A DNA stretch of 64,000 nucleotides from the NCBI GenBank assembly GCA_036677375.1, contig JAVBWO010000012.1, positions 186,001-250,000 on the forward strand. The letters are read 5' to 3'. Positions 16,665 to 24,954 of this stretch are shown here, piece after piece; the first letter of the stretch is position 1; the number at the start of each line of letters is the position of its first letter. Under the pieces are notes generated by a model. The model was not told where the DNA came from, did not search any database, and worked only from the letters and a program-made list of their open reading frames with translations. The stretch is from JAVBWO01 sp036677375. GTDB taxonomy: Bacteria > Bacillota > Dehalobacteriia > UBA4068 > UBA4997. Position numbers and translations under genes: made by a program.

Positions 16665-18238
16665 CCGATTCCGGTATTCCCATCAAGCCCTTCTATACCC
16701 CGGAGGACATGGCCGGCTGGGATTATGAAAGCGCTTTGGGTGTTCCCGGCGACTATCCTTATACCAGGGGCGTCTACAGTAATATGTACTTGGGGAAGAT
16801 CTGGACCATGCGCCTTTATTCCGGTCTGGCAACGGCGGAGGAAACCAATGAACGTTACCGTTACCTTTTGTCCCAAGGACAGACCGGCCTTTCCGTGGCT
16901 CTTGACCTTCCCACCCAGCTGGGATATGATTCCGATAATTCGCTGGTGGAAGATGAAGTGGGCAGGATCGGTGTGGCCATCGATACCTTAGCCGACATGG
17001 AACGGCTTTTCGAGGGCATTGATTTAGGCAAGATCACCACTTCCTTTACCATCAATTCCACCGCCATTATCATTTTGGCCATGTATGTGGCCGCCGCCGT
17101 AAAACAGGGCGTACCCATGGATAAGATCAGCGGCACCACGCAAAACGATATGGTCAAGGAATTTTTGGCCAGAAACACCTATATCTTCCCTATGGAAGAC
17201 CATATTCGCATCAGCGTCGATATCATCGAATTCTGCGCCAAGCATGTTCCCAAGTGGAATCCCATCAACATTGCCGGATACCATATCCGGGAAACGGGCG
17301 CCGACGCTGTTCAGGAGCTGGCCACCATCTTAAAGACAGCTATCATGATCACAGAGGAAACGTTGAAAAGAGGCATCGACATCGACAGCTTTGCCCCCCG
17401 CCTCTCCTTTGAATTGTGGACGGGTCCGGACTTTTTTGAGGAAGTCGCTAAATACCGGGCGGCCCGCCGCATGTGGGCCAAGATCATGAAAGAGCGCTTC
17501 CATGCCCAAAATCCCAAATCTCTGCTCTTCCGGGTCTTCGCCGGCGGCAACGGCATCACCTTGCCCGCCCAGGAACCCTTGAACAACGTGGTCAGGGTTA
17601 CCATGCAGAGCCTGGCTTCCGCTTTAGGCGGCGCTCAGGCCATTCATGCGCCGGCTTATGACGAAGCCATCGCAACCCCCACCCAGGAAGCTGCTTTACT
17701 AGCCTTGCGGACACAGCAGATTCTGGCTTATGAGACAGGCATCACCAAGACGGTCGATCCCCTGGCCGGTTCCTACTATGTGGAAAATCTCACCGATGAG
17801 CTGGAAAAACGGGCCTTTGCCATGATGGACGACATGGACGCCCAAGGCGGTCTCATCGAATGTGTCAATAAAGGCATCATCCAGCGCCAGGTTCAGGAAA
17901 GAGCCTACCAAAAGGAGCTGGCTATCCAAACCGGCGAACGCACAGTTATCGGCGTCAATAAATTCCATAATGCCGAGGCATCCAAGGTGGATATCCCCAT
18001 CTATCAGGCGGATGAAAGCATTCGCGCAAAGCAGATCTCCCACCTGCAAAAAGTGAAGGAAAGCAGAAACAATCATGCCGTGGCAACCACCTTGACCGCC
18101 GTGCGGGAAGCAGCCGCCGCCAGAGCTAACATTTTCCCGGCTGTTTTAGACGCTGTCCAGGCCTATGCCACCGTAGGGGAAATCACCGATACGCTGCGCA
18201 GCGTCATCGGGGAATATCAGGCGCCACCCATTTTCTAA
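16640..18238 (+). CDS. Acyl-CoA mutase large subunit (methylmalonyl-CoA mutase-like)
   Basis: The protein (532 residues) is the catalytic TIM-barrel subunit of a B12-dependent acyl-CoA mutase. Counting against the Propionibacterium enzyme, the substrate residues Tyr89, Arg207 and His244 correspond to Tyr60, Arg178 and His215 here, which favours methylmalonyl-CoA over isobutyryl-CoA. The Arg82 position is Lys53, a conservative oddity. GQTGLSVALDLP and GYHIRETG motifs are clear. No MeaB/ArgK chaperone or epimerase gene is nearby. In a thymine-type pathway it could convert methylmalonyl-CoA to succinyl-CoA. Specificity remains inferred. Confidence 0.85.
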   Translation: MADGKNCVTDSGIPIKPFYTPEDMAGWDYESALGVPGDYPYTRGVYSNMYLGKIWTMRLYSGLATAEETNERYRYLLSQGQTGLSVALDLPTQLGYDSDNSLVEDEVGRIGVAIDTLADMERLFEGIDLGKITTSFTINSTAIIILAMYVAAAVKQGVPMDKISGTTQNDMVKEFLARNTYIFPMEDHIRISVDIIEFCAKHVPKWNPINIAGYHIRETGADAVQELATILKTAIMITEETLKRGIDIDSFAPRLSFELWTGPDFFEEVAKYRAARRMWAKIMKERFHAQNPKSLLFRVFAGGNGITLPAQEPLNNVVRVTMQSLASALGGAQAIHAPAYDEAIATPTQEAALLALRTQQILAYETGITKTVDPLAGSYYVENLTDELEKRAFAMMDDMDAQGGLIECVNKGIIQRQVQERAYQKELAIQTGERTVIGVNKFHNAEASKVDIPIYQADESIRAKQISHLQKVKESRNNHAVATTLTAVREAAAARANIFPAVLDAVQAYATVGEITDTLRSVIGEYQAPPIF

Positions 18239-18376
18239 GATCTGCCTGCCCATCAAATAAAATTAGCAGAAATAAAAGAGCCGCGGTTTGTTGTGAGTGG
18301 ATGAACCCGGGTCTTAAATCAGCGGGCAAGTATGAAATTGCTTGTTAACAGGTAAAAGGAAGGAGCACAACTATTC

Positions 18377-19762
18377 ATGTGCAATAGCGTTTTAATTAAA
18401 AATGGCACCATTACCAATGCCGAAGCGATATTTGCCGGAGACATCCTTATTGAAAACGGCAAAATCAGCCAGATCGGCGCCGACCTTAAGGCTCCTGGCA
18501 TCGAGGTCTATGACGCCGCCGGCATGCTGGTAATGCCAGGTATCATCGATCCTCATGTCCAATTGGAAATCAAATACGGCAAATTTCCCATGACCGATGA
18601 TTTTGACACCGGTACCATTGCCGCCGCCGCCGGCGGTGTCACCACTATCATTGACTTTGCCGACCAGCCCAAAGGCGTCGCGGCCATTGACGACTTAAAA
18701 CATAGAATGAGTCTGGCCGACGGCAGGGTCAACGTGGACTATTCCCTGCATATGAGCCTGACCGACACCAAAGCCGGCGCCGTAGGCGACATCAAAGCCG
18801 TGGTGGAAAGCGGCATCGCCAGCTTCAAGCTGTATATGGCCTATAGCCGCCGGGACCGCATGGTCAACGAGGGTCAGATCGACCATATCATGTCGGAAGC
18901 CGCCAAATACGGCGCTATCACCGGTATTCACGGCGAAAACGACAATATGGTGGAATACCTGATCGCCCGCCATCAGCAGGAGGGCAAGACAGGCATTGAA
19001 TACTTCACCCAGGCTCGTCCCGACACGGCGGAGATCATCGCCGTTCAGACCGCCATTACCCTGGCTGAAAGAAACCACTGCACCCTTTATGTGCACCATG
19101 TCAGCTGCGCCGGTACATTAAATGCCATTAAAGAAGGGCGCAAACGGGGCGTCAGGATCTATGCGGAAACCTGCCCCGCTTACCTGACCCTCACCGAAGA
19201 TGTCTATCAAAAAGAAGGCGGCGAGATCTACATTCTCAACCCGGCTTTGCGCCAAGAAAGCGACCGGCTGGCTCTTTGGCAAGGCATCGTGGACGGCGAG
19301 ATCGACACCATCGGCACCGACCATTGCTCCTATACTTTAGAACAAAAACGCACCAATAAAGATAATTTTGACGGCATCCCGGCAGGCTTACCAGGCATCG
19401 AGCTTTTATTTCCGGTGATGTACACCGTTGCCGTCGCCGAAAATAAAGTGACTCTGCCCCGCTTATTAGAGCTGATGACCTATAATCCGGCCCGCATCTT
19501 CGGTTTGGCGCCGCAAAAAGGCGTGCTGGCTCCGGGCAGCGACGGGGATATTCTCATCTATGATCCCAGGAAGACCTGGCAGGTCGACCCGGCCAATCTT
19601 TATATGAACGTCGACTTCACTCCTTTCGACGGCTGGACCATGCAAGGTGAAGTGAAAGCTACCTTCCTCCGGGGCCAAAAACTCTACGAAAACCATGTAT
19701 TCTGCGGTCCGCAGCATCGCGGACAATTTGTATTCGGTACGCCGGCCCCTTATCGCCGGTAA
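18377..19762 (+). CDS. Dihydropyrimidinase/hydantoinase-family amidohydrolase
   Basis: This 461-residue cyclic amidohydrolase would open a dihydropyrimidine or hydantoin ring. Family residues are present: the lysine to be carboxylated in SFKLYMAYSR, histidines in GIHGEN and VHHVSCAG, and the Asp of IGTDHCS. The first metal motif, usually HxH, reads His60-Val-Gln62 (PHVQLE), so one metal ligand is replaced by Gln. The length is normal. It closes the co-directional cluster and is followed by a strong terminator. It is the natural partner of PreT/PreA, but the Gln makes activity or substrate uncertain. Confidence 0.82.
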   Translation: MCNSVLIKNGTITNAEAIFAGDILIENGKISQIGADLKAPGIEVYDAAGMLVMPGIIDPHVQLEIKYGKFPMTDDFDTGTIAAAAGGVTTIIDFADQPKGVAAIDDLKHRMSLADGRVNVDYSLHMSLTDTKAGAVGDIKAVVESGIASFKLYMAYSRRDRMVNEGQIDHIMSEAAKYGAITGIHGENDNMVEYLIARHQQEGKTGIEYFTQARPDTAEIIAVQTAITLAERNHCTLYVHHVSCAGTLNAIKEGRKRGVRIYAETCPAYLTLTEDVYQKEGGEIYILNPALRQESDRLALWQGIVDGEIDTIGTDHCSYTLEQKRTNKDNFDGIPAGLPGIELLFPVMYTVAVAENKVTLPRLLELMTYNPARIFGLAPQKGVLAPGSDGDILIYDPRKTWQVDPANLYMNVDFTPFDGWTMQGEVKATFLRGQKLYENHVFCGPQHRGQFVFGTPAPYRR

Positions 19763-19773
19763 CTTACGCTCCA

Positions 19774-19820
19774 TTTAAGGAGGCAGTGGACAGCTTGTTC
19801 CACTGCCTCCTTAAATTTCT
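19774..19820 (+). terminator. Strong terminator ending the catabolic cluster
   Basis: TTTAAGGAGGCAGTGGA and TCCACTGCCTCCTTAAA form a perfect 17-bp stem around an eight-base loop, followed by TTTCTCTT. It lies just after the dihydropyrimidinase stop and marks the end of the cluster transcript. Confidence 0.85.
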
Positions 19821-20115
19821 CTTGCCTTATTTAACACGGCAGGTTCCTGTCTTTTCACCGAACTACTCTCTTTCTTGTATTGTACCATCCGTCAGATTGC
19901 GCCGAGAAAGGGATAATAAAAGCAAGCCGAAGTCAATAAGATAAAGCAGAACTATGCCGGAGCCCCAATCACCGCAGGGAAAGCGCCCTCTGATCAGAAT
20001 TCCGTTTCTCAAAACGCTGCGAAAGCGTTTTGCTAATGAGATACCAAGAGAATTTCTGTAATCAGCGTTTAAAATGTTGCGGGGAAAAGGGAAACCGGGA
20101 CGGGGAGGCCCGCTT
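19821..20115. other. Spacer before the recombinase, with a short inverted repeat
   Basis: This gap has no gene I can support. It holds an inverted repeat at 20010-20032, CAAAACGCT and AGCGTTTTG around a five-base loop. It could be an operator or recombination-related site for the recombinase, but no matching copy downstream was found by eye. Confidence 0.4.
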
Positions 20116-21714
20116 ATGGCGCGCATTGCCATCTACAGCCGGAAATCCAAATATACCGGCAAAGGAGAATCCATCGAAAACCAGATCGAAATGTGCCGCG
20201 AGTATATCTTTAATCACATTCCCAATATACGCCATGAGGATATCACCGTATATGAAGACGAGGGTTTTTCCGCAAAAACCCTGGACCGGCCGCAGTTTCA
20301 AAAAATGCTGAAAGACGCCGCGAAAGCTCCTTTTGACTATGTGGTCTGCTACCGGCTGGACCGCATCAGCAGGAGCGTCAGCGATTTTTCCGCTCTGATC
20401 GAGGATCTTGCCCGCCGGAAAACGGCTTTTATCTGCATCAAAGAACAGTTCGACACCTCAACCCCCATGGGCAGAGCCATGATGTATATTGCCAGCGTCT
20501 TTGCCCAACTGGAACGGGAGACCATCGCCGAACGCGTCCGTGACAACATGCTCATGCTGGCCAGAACAGGCCGTTGGCTGGGCGGAACCCCACCCACGGG
20601 ATTTACCTCTGAAAAGGTGGAAGAAATCATCTTGGAAGGCAAAACCAAATCCTCCTGCAAGCTGAAATGGAATCTCACAGAGATCCGGACGGTGAAAACC
20701 ATCTTTGCCAAATTTATGGAACTTGGTACGCTTTCCGGCGTCAGTAAATATCTGATCAAAAACAATATCCGGGCCAGGAGCGGCCAATTTTTTTCCCTGC
20801 CGGGCTTAAAGGAGATCTTGTCCAATCCAGTCTACTGCATGGCCGACAAGGCTGCCCGGGATTATTTTTTATCCAAAGGCTCGGATGTTTGCTTTGAAGA
20901 AGCGCAGTGCTCCGGCAAAGCCGGTTTGCTTGCCTACAACAAACGGGATTATACCAAAAAAAATGCCCCCAGGCAGGATGAGAACCGCTGGATCATCGCC
21001 ATCGGCAAACATAAGGGCATCGTTTCAGGTAAAAACTGGTCCGCTATTCAAGAAATTCTGGCGGAAAACAAAACCAAGAATCCAGTTCCGAAAACTAAAA
21101 ATGATTATGCTTTGCTCTCCGGCATGATATCCTGCAGCATATGCGGTTCGCGGCTCTTTGCCAAAAACCGTCATAACAGCAATGCTTACGATTATATTTG
21201 CAGCGGTAAGCTGCGGGGCGGCACCAAGCTGTGCGGCGTTCGAAATTTAAACGGGCAAGAAACAGATGAACAGGTCTGGCATACTTTGCTTCGCTGCACC
21301 AAAGAAAACGAGGGCATCTATCCTTTGCTGGAGCAATTAAAGGAGAGGCTGAAGGAGCAGGAAGCAAGCAACCCTTTGACAGAATTGGCCCAAAGCATCA
21401 AAAAATGTCAGGAAGAAACGGAACGCTACCTGAATGTTCTTGCTCAACCCCATTTAAATGAGGTGCTTCTGGAAAAAGTCAATACAAAAGTCCAGGAACT
21501 CCATAAGACTCTGAATAACCTGTACCGGGAGCAGGCAAGGCTGGAAGCGGCAACCTGCCAGGATGAGCCGGAAAGCCTTATTGACGGCCTTGCTTTCTGG
21601 AAAGATCATGAGTCAATTTTATCGGTACGGGAAAAACGGCAGCTGCTTAAAATCCTCATAGAGCGTATGCAATGGAACGGCAGGGAACTTCACATCTTTC
21701 TTACCGGCTGTTAA
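20116..21714 (+). CDS. Large serine recombinase
   Basis: The protein (532 residues) is a large serine recombinase of the integrase/excisionase class. The N-terminal resolvase domain has IYSRKSKYTG with Ser11 as the likely nucleophile and the motif YRLDRISRS. A Recombinase domain follows (about 165-290). A zinc-ribbon domain has CSICGSRLF and later cysteines (about 335-375). A coiled-coil stretch lies at about 400-480. ATG at 20116 is preferred since GGGGAGG lies eight bases upstream. It is intact. Such enzymes usually sit next to their attachment site at one end of an element; a beheaded feoB follows directly. Confidence 0.9.
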   Translation: MARIAIYSRKSKYTGKGESIENQIEMCREYIFNHIPNIRHEDITVYEDEGFSAKTLDRPQFQKMLKDAAKAPFDYVVCYRLDRISRSVSDFSALIEDLARRKTAFICIKEQFDTSTPMGRAMMYIASVFAQLERETIAERVRDNMLMLARTGRWLGGTPPTGFTSEKVEEIILEGKTKSSCKLKWNLTEIRTVKTIFAKFMELGTLSGVSKYLIKNNIRARSGQFFSLPGLKEILSNPVYCMADKAARDYFLSKGSDVCFEEAQCSGKAGLLAYNKRDYTKKNAPRQDENRWIIAIGKHKGIVSGKNWSAIQEILAENKTKNPVPKTKNDYALLSGMISCSICGSRLFAKNRHNSNAYDYICSGKLRGGTKLCGVRNLNGQETDEQVWHTLLRCTKENEGIYPLLEQLKERLKEQEASNPLTELAQSIKKCQEETERYLNVLAQPHLNEVLLEKVNTKVQELHKTLNNLYREQARLEAATCQDEPESLIDGLAFWKDHESILSVREKRQLLKILIERMQWNGRELHIFLTGC

Positions 21715-21792
21715 AAGCAAATACGTTTTGAAAGCTTTTTATTTTTATGGATCAATGGCGGCTGACTGCCCGGAGGCGTTATACCGGAACCT

Positions 21793-22677
21793 TTGATACA
21801 TAAAAGAACGGAAACCGCTGCTCTTTTTTCTCTTAACCGTAATCTCATTGACGTTATGATAAACTTTTATTATGTCTGTACGGAGCCGCCGAACTTTAAG
21901 GAGCTATGGGCTTTGTACTCAACATTTTGCCATAGGTATGGCGGCGCCTTTCCCACCTTGATTGCAATTATCACCATGTTCTTTGCCGGCGCGGCTGCCG
22001 GCCTTTGGCAATCGGTGCTGTCCGTATTGCTTCTCACAGGGGTGATATTGCTGGGAGTCTTCATGACATTGTCCATCTCCAAGCTGTTATCCAAGACGAT
22101 ACTGAAGGGCCTCCCCTCCTCCTTTGCCCTTGAGCTGCCGCCTTACCGAAAGCCGCAGATCGGCAAAGTCATCGTGCGTTCTATTTTTGACCGTACTCTT
22201 TTTGTCCTGGGCCGCGCGGTCATGGTCGCAGCCCCGGCAGGCATCCTGATCTGGCTTCTTTCCAATGTATCATTAGACGGCGTTACCATTCTGGCGCATT
22301 GCACCGGATTTTTAGATCCTTTTGCCAGGCTTTTCGGCTTTGACGGTGTCATCCTCATGGCTTTTCTTTTAGGCTTTCCCGCCAATGAGATCGTCATTCC
22401 CATTATCATCATGAGCTATATGTCGCAAGGCAGCCTTATGGAGCTAGACAGCTTGACCCAATTGAAAGATCTGCTGATCAATAACGGCTGGACTTGGGTA
22501 ACGGCGGTCTGTACCATGCTCTTTTCCTTAATGCATTTCCCCTGTGCCACCACCTGTCTTACCATCAAAAAAGAGACCCAAAGCTTGAAGTGGACTATAC
22601 TTGCTTTCCTGCTGCCTACCATGACGGGACTTTTAATATGCTTTATCGTGGCCAATGGGGCAAGACTCTTATTCTGA
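21793..22677 (+). CDS. FeoB C-terminal (gate/core membrane) fragment lacking the G domain
   Basis: From about residue 48 (FPTLIAIITMFF) to the end this matches the C-terminal half of FeoB, the ferrous-iron transporter: the second gate region, ELPPYRKPQIGKV, LGFPANEIVIP and a C-terminal HFPCATTCLTIKKE. The GTPase domain and first membrane segments are absent. The first 45 residues do not look like FeoB. The start is uncertain: TTG 21793, ATG 21856 or TTG 21913, the last with AAGGAG upstream. No frameshift is seen in the remaining part, so the break is recent or the fragment is kept. It is probably non-functional as an iron pump. Confidence 0.75.
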   Translation: MIHKRTETAALFSLNRNLIDVMINFYYVCTEPPNFKELWALYSTFCHRYGGAFPTLIAIITMFFAGAAAGLWQSVLSVLLLTGVILLGVFMTLSISKLLSKTILKGLPSSFALELPPYRKPQIGKVIVRSIFDRTLFVLGRAVMVAAPAGILIWLLSNVSLDGVTILAHCTGFLDPFARLFGFDGVILMAFLLGFPANEIVIPIIIMSYMSQGSLMELDSLTQLKDLLINNGWTWVTAVCTMLFSLMHFPCATTCLTIKKETQSLKWTILAFLLPTMTGLLICFIVANGARLLF

Positions 22678-22726
22678 GATAAATTTTCAAAGTACCAGAA
22701 TAAAATTGTATCAATATTAAATAATA

Positions 22727-22775
22727 TTGACAAATGGGCGTAAGCACAATATAATTATTTTGTGCATATGCCCAT
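22727..22775 (+). promoter_or_regulatory. Consensus promoter with overlapping dyad operator
   Basis: TTGACA (22727-22732) and TATAAT (22750-22755) are perfect and 17 bases apart. The -10 box sits in the centre of a dyad: ATGGGC-gtaa-GCACAA (22734-22749) and TTGTGC-atat-GCCCAT (22760-22775). A protein bound here would block the polymerase. The next gene encodes a DUF134 DNA-binding protein, a good candidate for autoregulation. Confidence 0.8.
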
Positions 22776-22801
22776 TATTTTAAGCATATGGAGGTGGGAG
22801 A

Positions 22802-23140
22802 ATGCCGAGAAATCAAAAATACCGGCGCGTTTGCGCCGAGCCAGTAAATCGGATCTTTACACCCCAGAACGGCAGTGAAGATTTTGTTATTTTAAATGTG
22901 GATGAGCTGGAAGCGCTGCGCCTTTGTGATCTGGAAGGGTTAGATCAGGATACTGCCGCCAGCCGCATGACCATTTCCCGGGGAACTTTGCAGCGTATCC
23001 TCTACGCCGCCCGCAAAAGCATTGCGGAGGCCTTGGCCTATGGTAAAGGAATTCATATCGAAGGCGGCTCTTACGTTTTGGCGGATCACACCTGCCATTG
23101 CCAAAAGGCCTGTCTCTCCTGCCATTTTCACGAAACGTAA
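22802..23140 (+). CDS. DUF134 family predicted DNA-binding protein
   Basis: This 112-residue protein has the DUF134 pattern: MPRNQKYRRVC, LNVDELEALRLCDLEGL, a helix-turn-helix AASRMTISRGTLQRIL near residues 58-74, and IEGGSY. It ends in a Cys/His-rich tail (HTCHCQKACLSCHFH) that may bind metal or a cluster. GGAGGTGGG precedes the ATG. Genes of this family are often beside Mrp/NifX-type genes, as here. It likely senses metal or FeS status and regulates the promoter just upstream; that is inference. Confidence 0.85.
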   Translation: MPRNQKYRRVCAEPVNRIFTPQNGSEDFVILNVDELEALRLCDLEGLDQDTAASRMTISRGTLQRILYAARKSIAEALAYGKGIHIEGGSYVLADHTCHCQKACLSCHFHET

Positions 23141-23175
23141 TAATAATTCAAAAGCAATTACAAAAAGGAGATGTC

Positions 23176-24327
23176 ATGATGTCCGAAGCGGAAAACTGTA
23201 ACAATCAATGCGGCAGCTGCAGTTCCGATTGCAGCTCCCGTCAAAAAGCTCCCGTCGATCTGATGGAGTCTCTTCACCCCATGAGTCAAGTAAAAAAAGT
23301 TATTGGGGTCGTCAGCGGCAAAGGCGGCGTGGGAAAATCTCTGGTCACCTCCAGCCTGGCTATTTTACTGAATCGTCAAGGTCTGAATACCGCCATTTTA
23401 GACGCGGATATCACCGGGCCTTCCATTCCCAAGATTTTTGGCTTGCACGAAAAGGCTATGGGCAACCAATCCGGTCTCTTACCGGCAAAAACCAAGACAG
23501 GCATCCAGATCATGTCCATCAACCTCCTCTTGGAAGACGAAGATGCACCCGTTATTTGGCGCGGACCGCTGATTGCCGGAACCGTTAAGCAGTTCTGGAC
23601 CGATGTCATCTGGGATCAGGTTGACTGCATGCTGGTGGATATGCCTCCCGGCACCGGTGATGTGCCTTTGTCTGTCTTTCAATCCATTCCTTTAGACGGC
23701 ATCATCATCGTCACCTCTCCTCAGGAGCTGGTTTCCCTGATCGTTGCCAAAGCCGTCAATATGGCAAAAACCATGCATATCCCGATTTTAGGGATTATTG
23801 AAAATATGAGCTATGTCCAATGCCCTGACTGCAATAAGAAGATCTATCCTTTCGGCGAAAGCCATGTAACGGAAACGGCGGCCAAATACGGCCTGGAGGT
23901 TTTAGGGAAACTGCCTCTTGATCCCAGCCTGTCCGGAGCCTGCGACAACGGCGCAATGGAAGATTTTACCGGAAATTGGCTGGATGATGCCGCCGCTAAA
24001 GTGAAGGCCTTGGCAGGCAAAACACTGCGTATTGCCGTTCCTATAGAAGCAGAGGAAGTATTCCAACATTTCGGTCAGAGCAGCTTGTTTAACGTCTATG
24101 ATATCATAAACGGCAAGATCGCAGGCAAAACTGAACTTGCAACCTCAGAAAGTGGGCACTCTGCTCTTGCCGGTTTATTACAGCAAAACGATATTGATTT
24201 GCTTATCTGCGGCGGTATCGGCGACAACGCCAAGACCACGCTGAAGGATGCCGGCATCCGGGTGATTGCAGATGTAGAAGGCAATGGGGATGAAGCAGTG
24301 GCGGATTATCTCTTGGGAATTCTCTAA
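23176..24327 (+). CDS. Mrp/NBP35 ATPase fused to a NifX/NifB-type cofactor-binding domain
   Basis: The protein (383 residues) joins a P-loop FeS-carrier ATPase to a C-terminal dinitrogenase iron-molybdenum-cofactor-type domain (about 275-383). A Cys-rich N-terminus (CNNQCGSCSSDC) precedes the deviant Walker A GKGGVGKS. CPDCNKKIYPFG carries the CxxC that binds a bridging cluster in Mrp dimers. It likely assembles or delivers FeS clusters in the cytoplasm. ATG 23176 follows AAAAGGAG. The frame stops at TAA 24325 but continues in frame as a His/Cys-rich tail (see 24328-24417). Confidence 0.85.
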   Translation: MMSEAENCNNQCGSCSSDCSSRQKAPVDLMESLHPMSQVKKVIGVVSGKGGVGKSLVTSSLAILLNRQGLNTAILDADITGPSIPKIFGLHEKAMGNQSGLLPAKTKTGIQIMSINLLLEDEDAPVIWRGPLIAGTVKQFWTDVIWDQVDCMLVDMPPGTGDVPLSVFQSIPLDGIIIVTSPQELVSLIVAKAVNMAKTMHIPILGIIENMSYVQCPDCNKKIYPFGESHVTETAAKYGLEVLGKLPLDPSLSGACDNGAMEDFTGNWLDDAAAKVKALAGKTLRIAVPIEAEEVFQHFGQSSLFNVYDIINGKIAGKTELATSESGHSALAGLLQQNDIDLLICGGIGDNAKTTLKDAGIRVIADVEGNGDEAVADYLLGIL

Positions 24328-24417
24328 AATGATCCCCACCTGATCTGCAACCATCATGAACACCATGACGAAGAGGCAGGTGGCGGCCAAGGCAACTGCG
24401 ACGGCACCTGTCATTAA
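24328..24417 (+). other. In-frame His/Cys-rich extension beyond the Mrp stop codon
   Basis: Immediately after TAA 24325-24327 the same frame runs 29 further codons to a second TAA. It encodes six His, three Cys and several acidic and Gly residues (for example NHHEHHDEE and NCDGTCH). This composition is typical of metal-binding C-terminal tails and not of random spacer. It suggests that the first TAA is a recent nonsense change or a sequence error. Confidence 0.65.
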
Positions 24418-24482
24418 AAAAAGGCAAACTCCTAAATTTTTTACCATAATTTTACAATAAAAGTGGATTAAGTGCTAAAACG

Positions 24483-24512
24483 AAAAAGCACCCTTTGGTG
24501 GGTGCTTTTTTT
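24483..24512. terminator. Bidirectional terminator
   Basis: AAAAAGCACC and GGTGCTTTTT form a 10-bp stem with T-runs on both strands. It separates the + strand Mrp gene from the convergent DtxR-type gene and overlaps the latter's stop codon. Confidence 0.85.
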
Positions 24513-24885
24513 ATGAATTTTTGATAAAGAATTCCTCCAGCTTATTTAAGGTCTCCCAGCTGATGGAATGCTCCATCTTGCAGGCGTCCACTTCCGCCGT
24601 TTGAGGATTCACCATTAAAACCTCGGTGAGAAAACGTTTTAACACATTATGGCGGCGTTTTACATTGGCGGCCTCTTGCCGCCCTTTTTCCGTAAGATAG
24701 ATGGGCGCATATTTTTCCTGTACAATCAGTCCGGAGGATTTCAAAACGCCCAGCGCCTTATTGACGCTGGCCCGGCTTACCCCTAACAAATTGGCGATAT
24801 CAATGGAACGGATGCTTTGATTTTTTTCCGAAAGCTCCAAAATCGTTTCCAAATAATCCTGGCTGGATGCAGAAATTTTGGCCAT
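24511..24885 (-). CDS. DtxR/MntR-family metal-dependent repressor
   Basis: This 124-residue protein has an N-terminal winged helix (QDYLETILELSE, then ANLLGVSRASVNKALG) and a dimerisation/metal domain with RRHNVLKRFL and KMEHSIS. It lacks the C-terminal SH3 domain and is close in size to MntR-type short members. It lies divergent to feoA-feoB with a dyad operator between, so it probably represses iron uptake when Fe(II) is plentiful. Manganese sensing is possible, but the feo context favours iron. Confidence 0.82.
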   Translation of the reverse strand: MAKISASSQDYLETILELSEKNQSIRSIDIANLLGVSRASVNKALGVLKSSGLIVQEKYAPIYLTEKGRQEAANVKRRHNVLKRFLTEVLMVNPQTAEVDACKMEHSISWETLNKLEEFFIKNS

Positions 24886-24954
24886 GCCACCACCTGCTCG
24901 CGTTTTTATTTTTTACCAAATTTAAATCCTTTTCTTCAATATATCATGATATGC

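Noticed and set aside
20010..21740. Attachment-site repeats flanking the recombinase gene
   Set aside because: Both sides share only a short CGTTTTG; no convincing direct repeat was found by eye.
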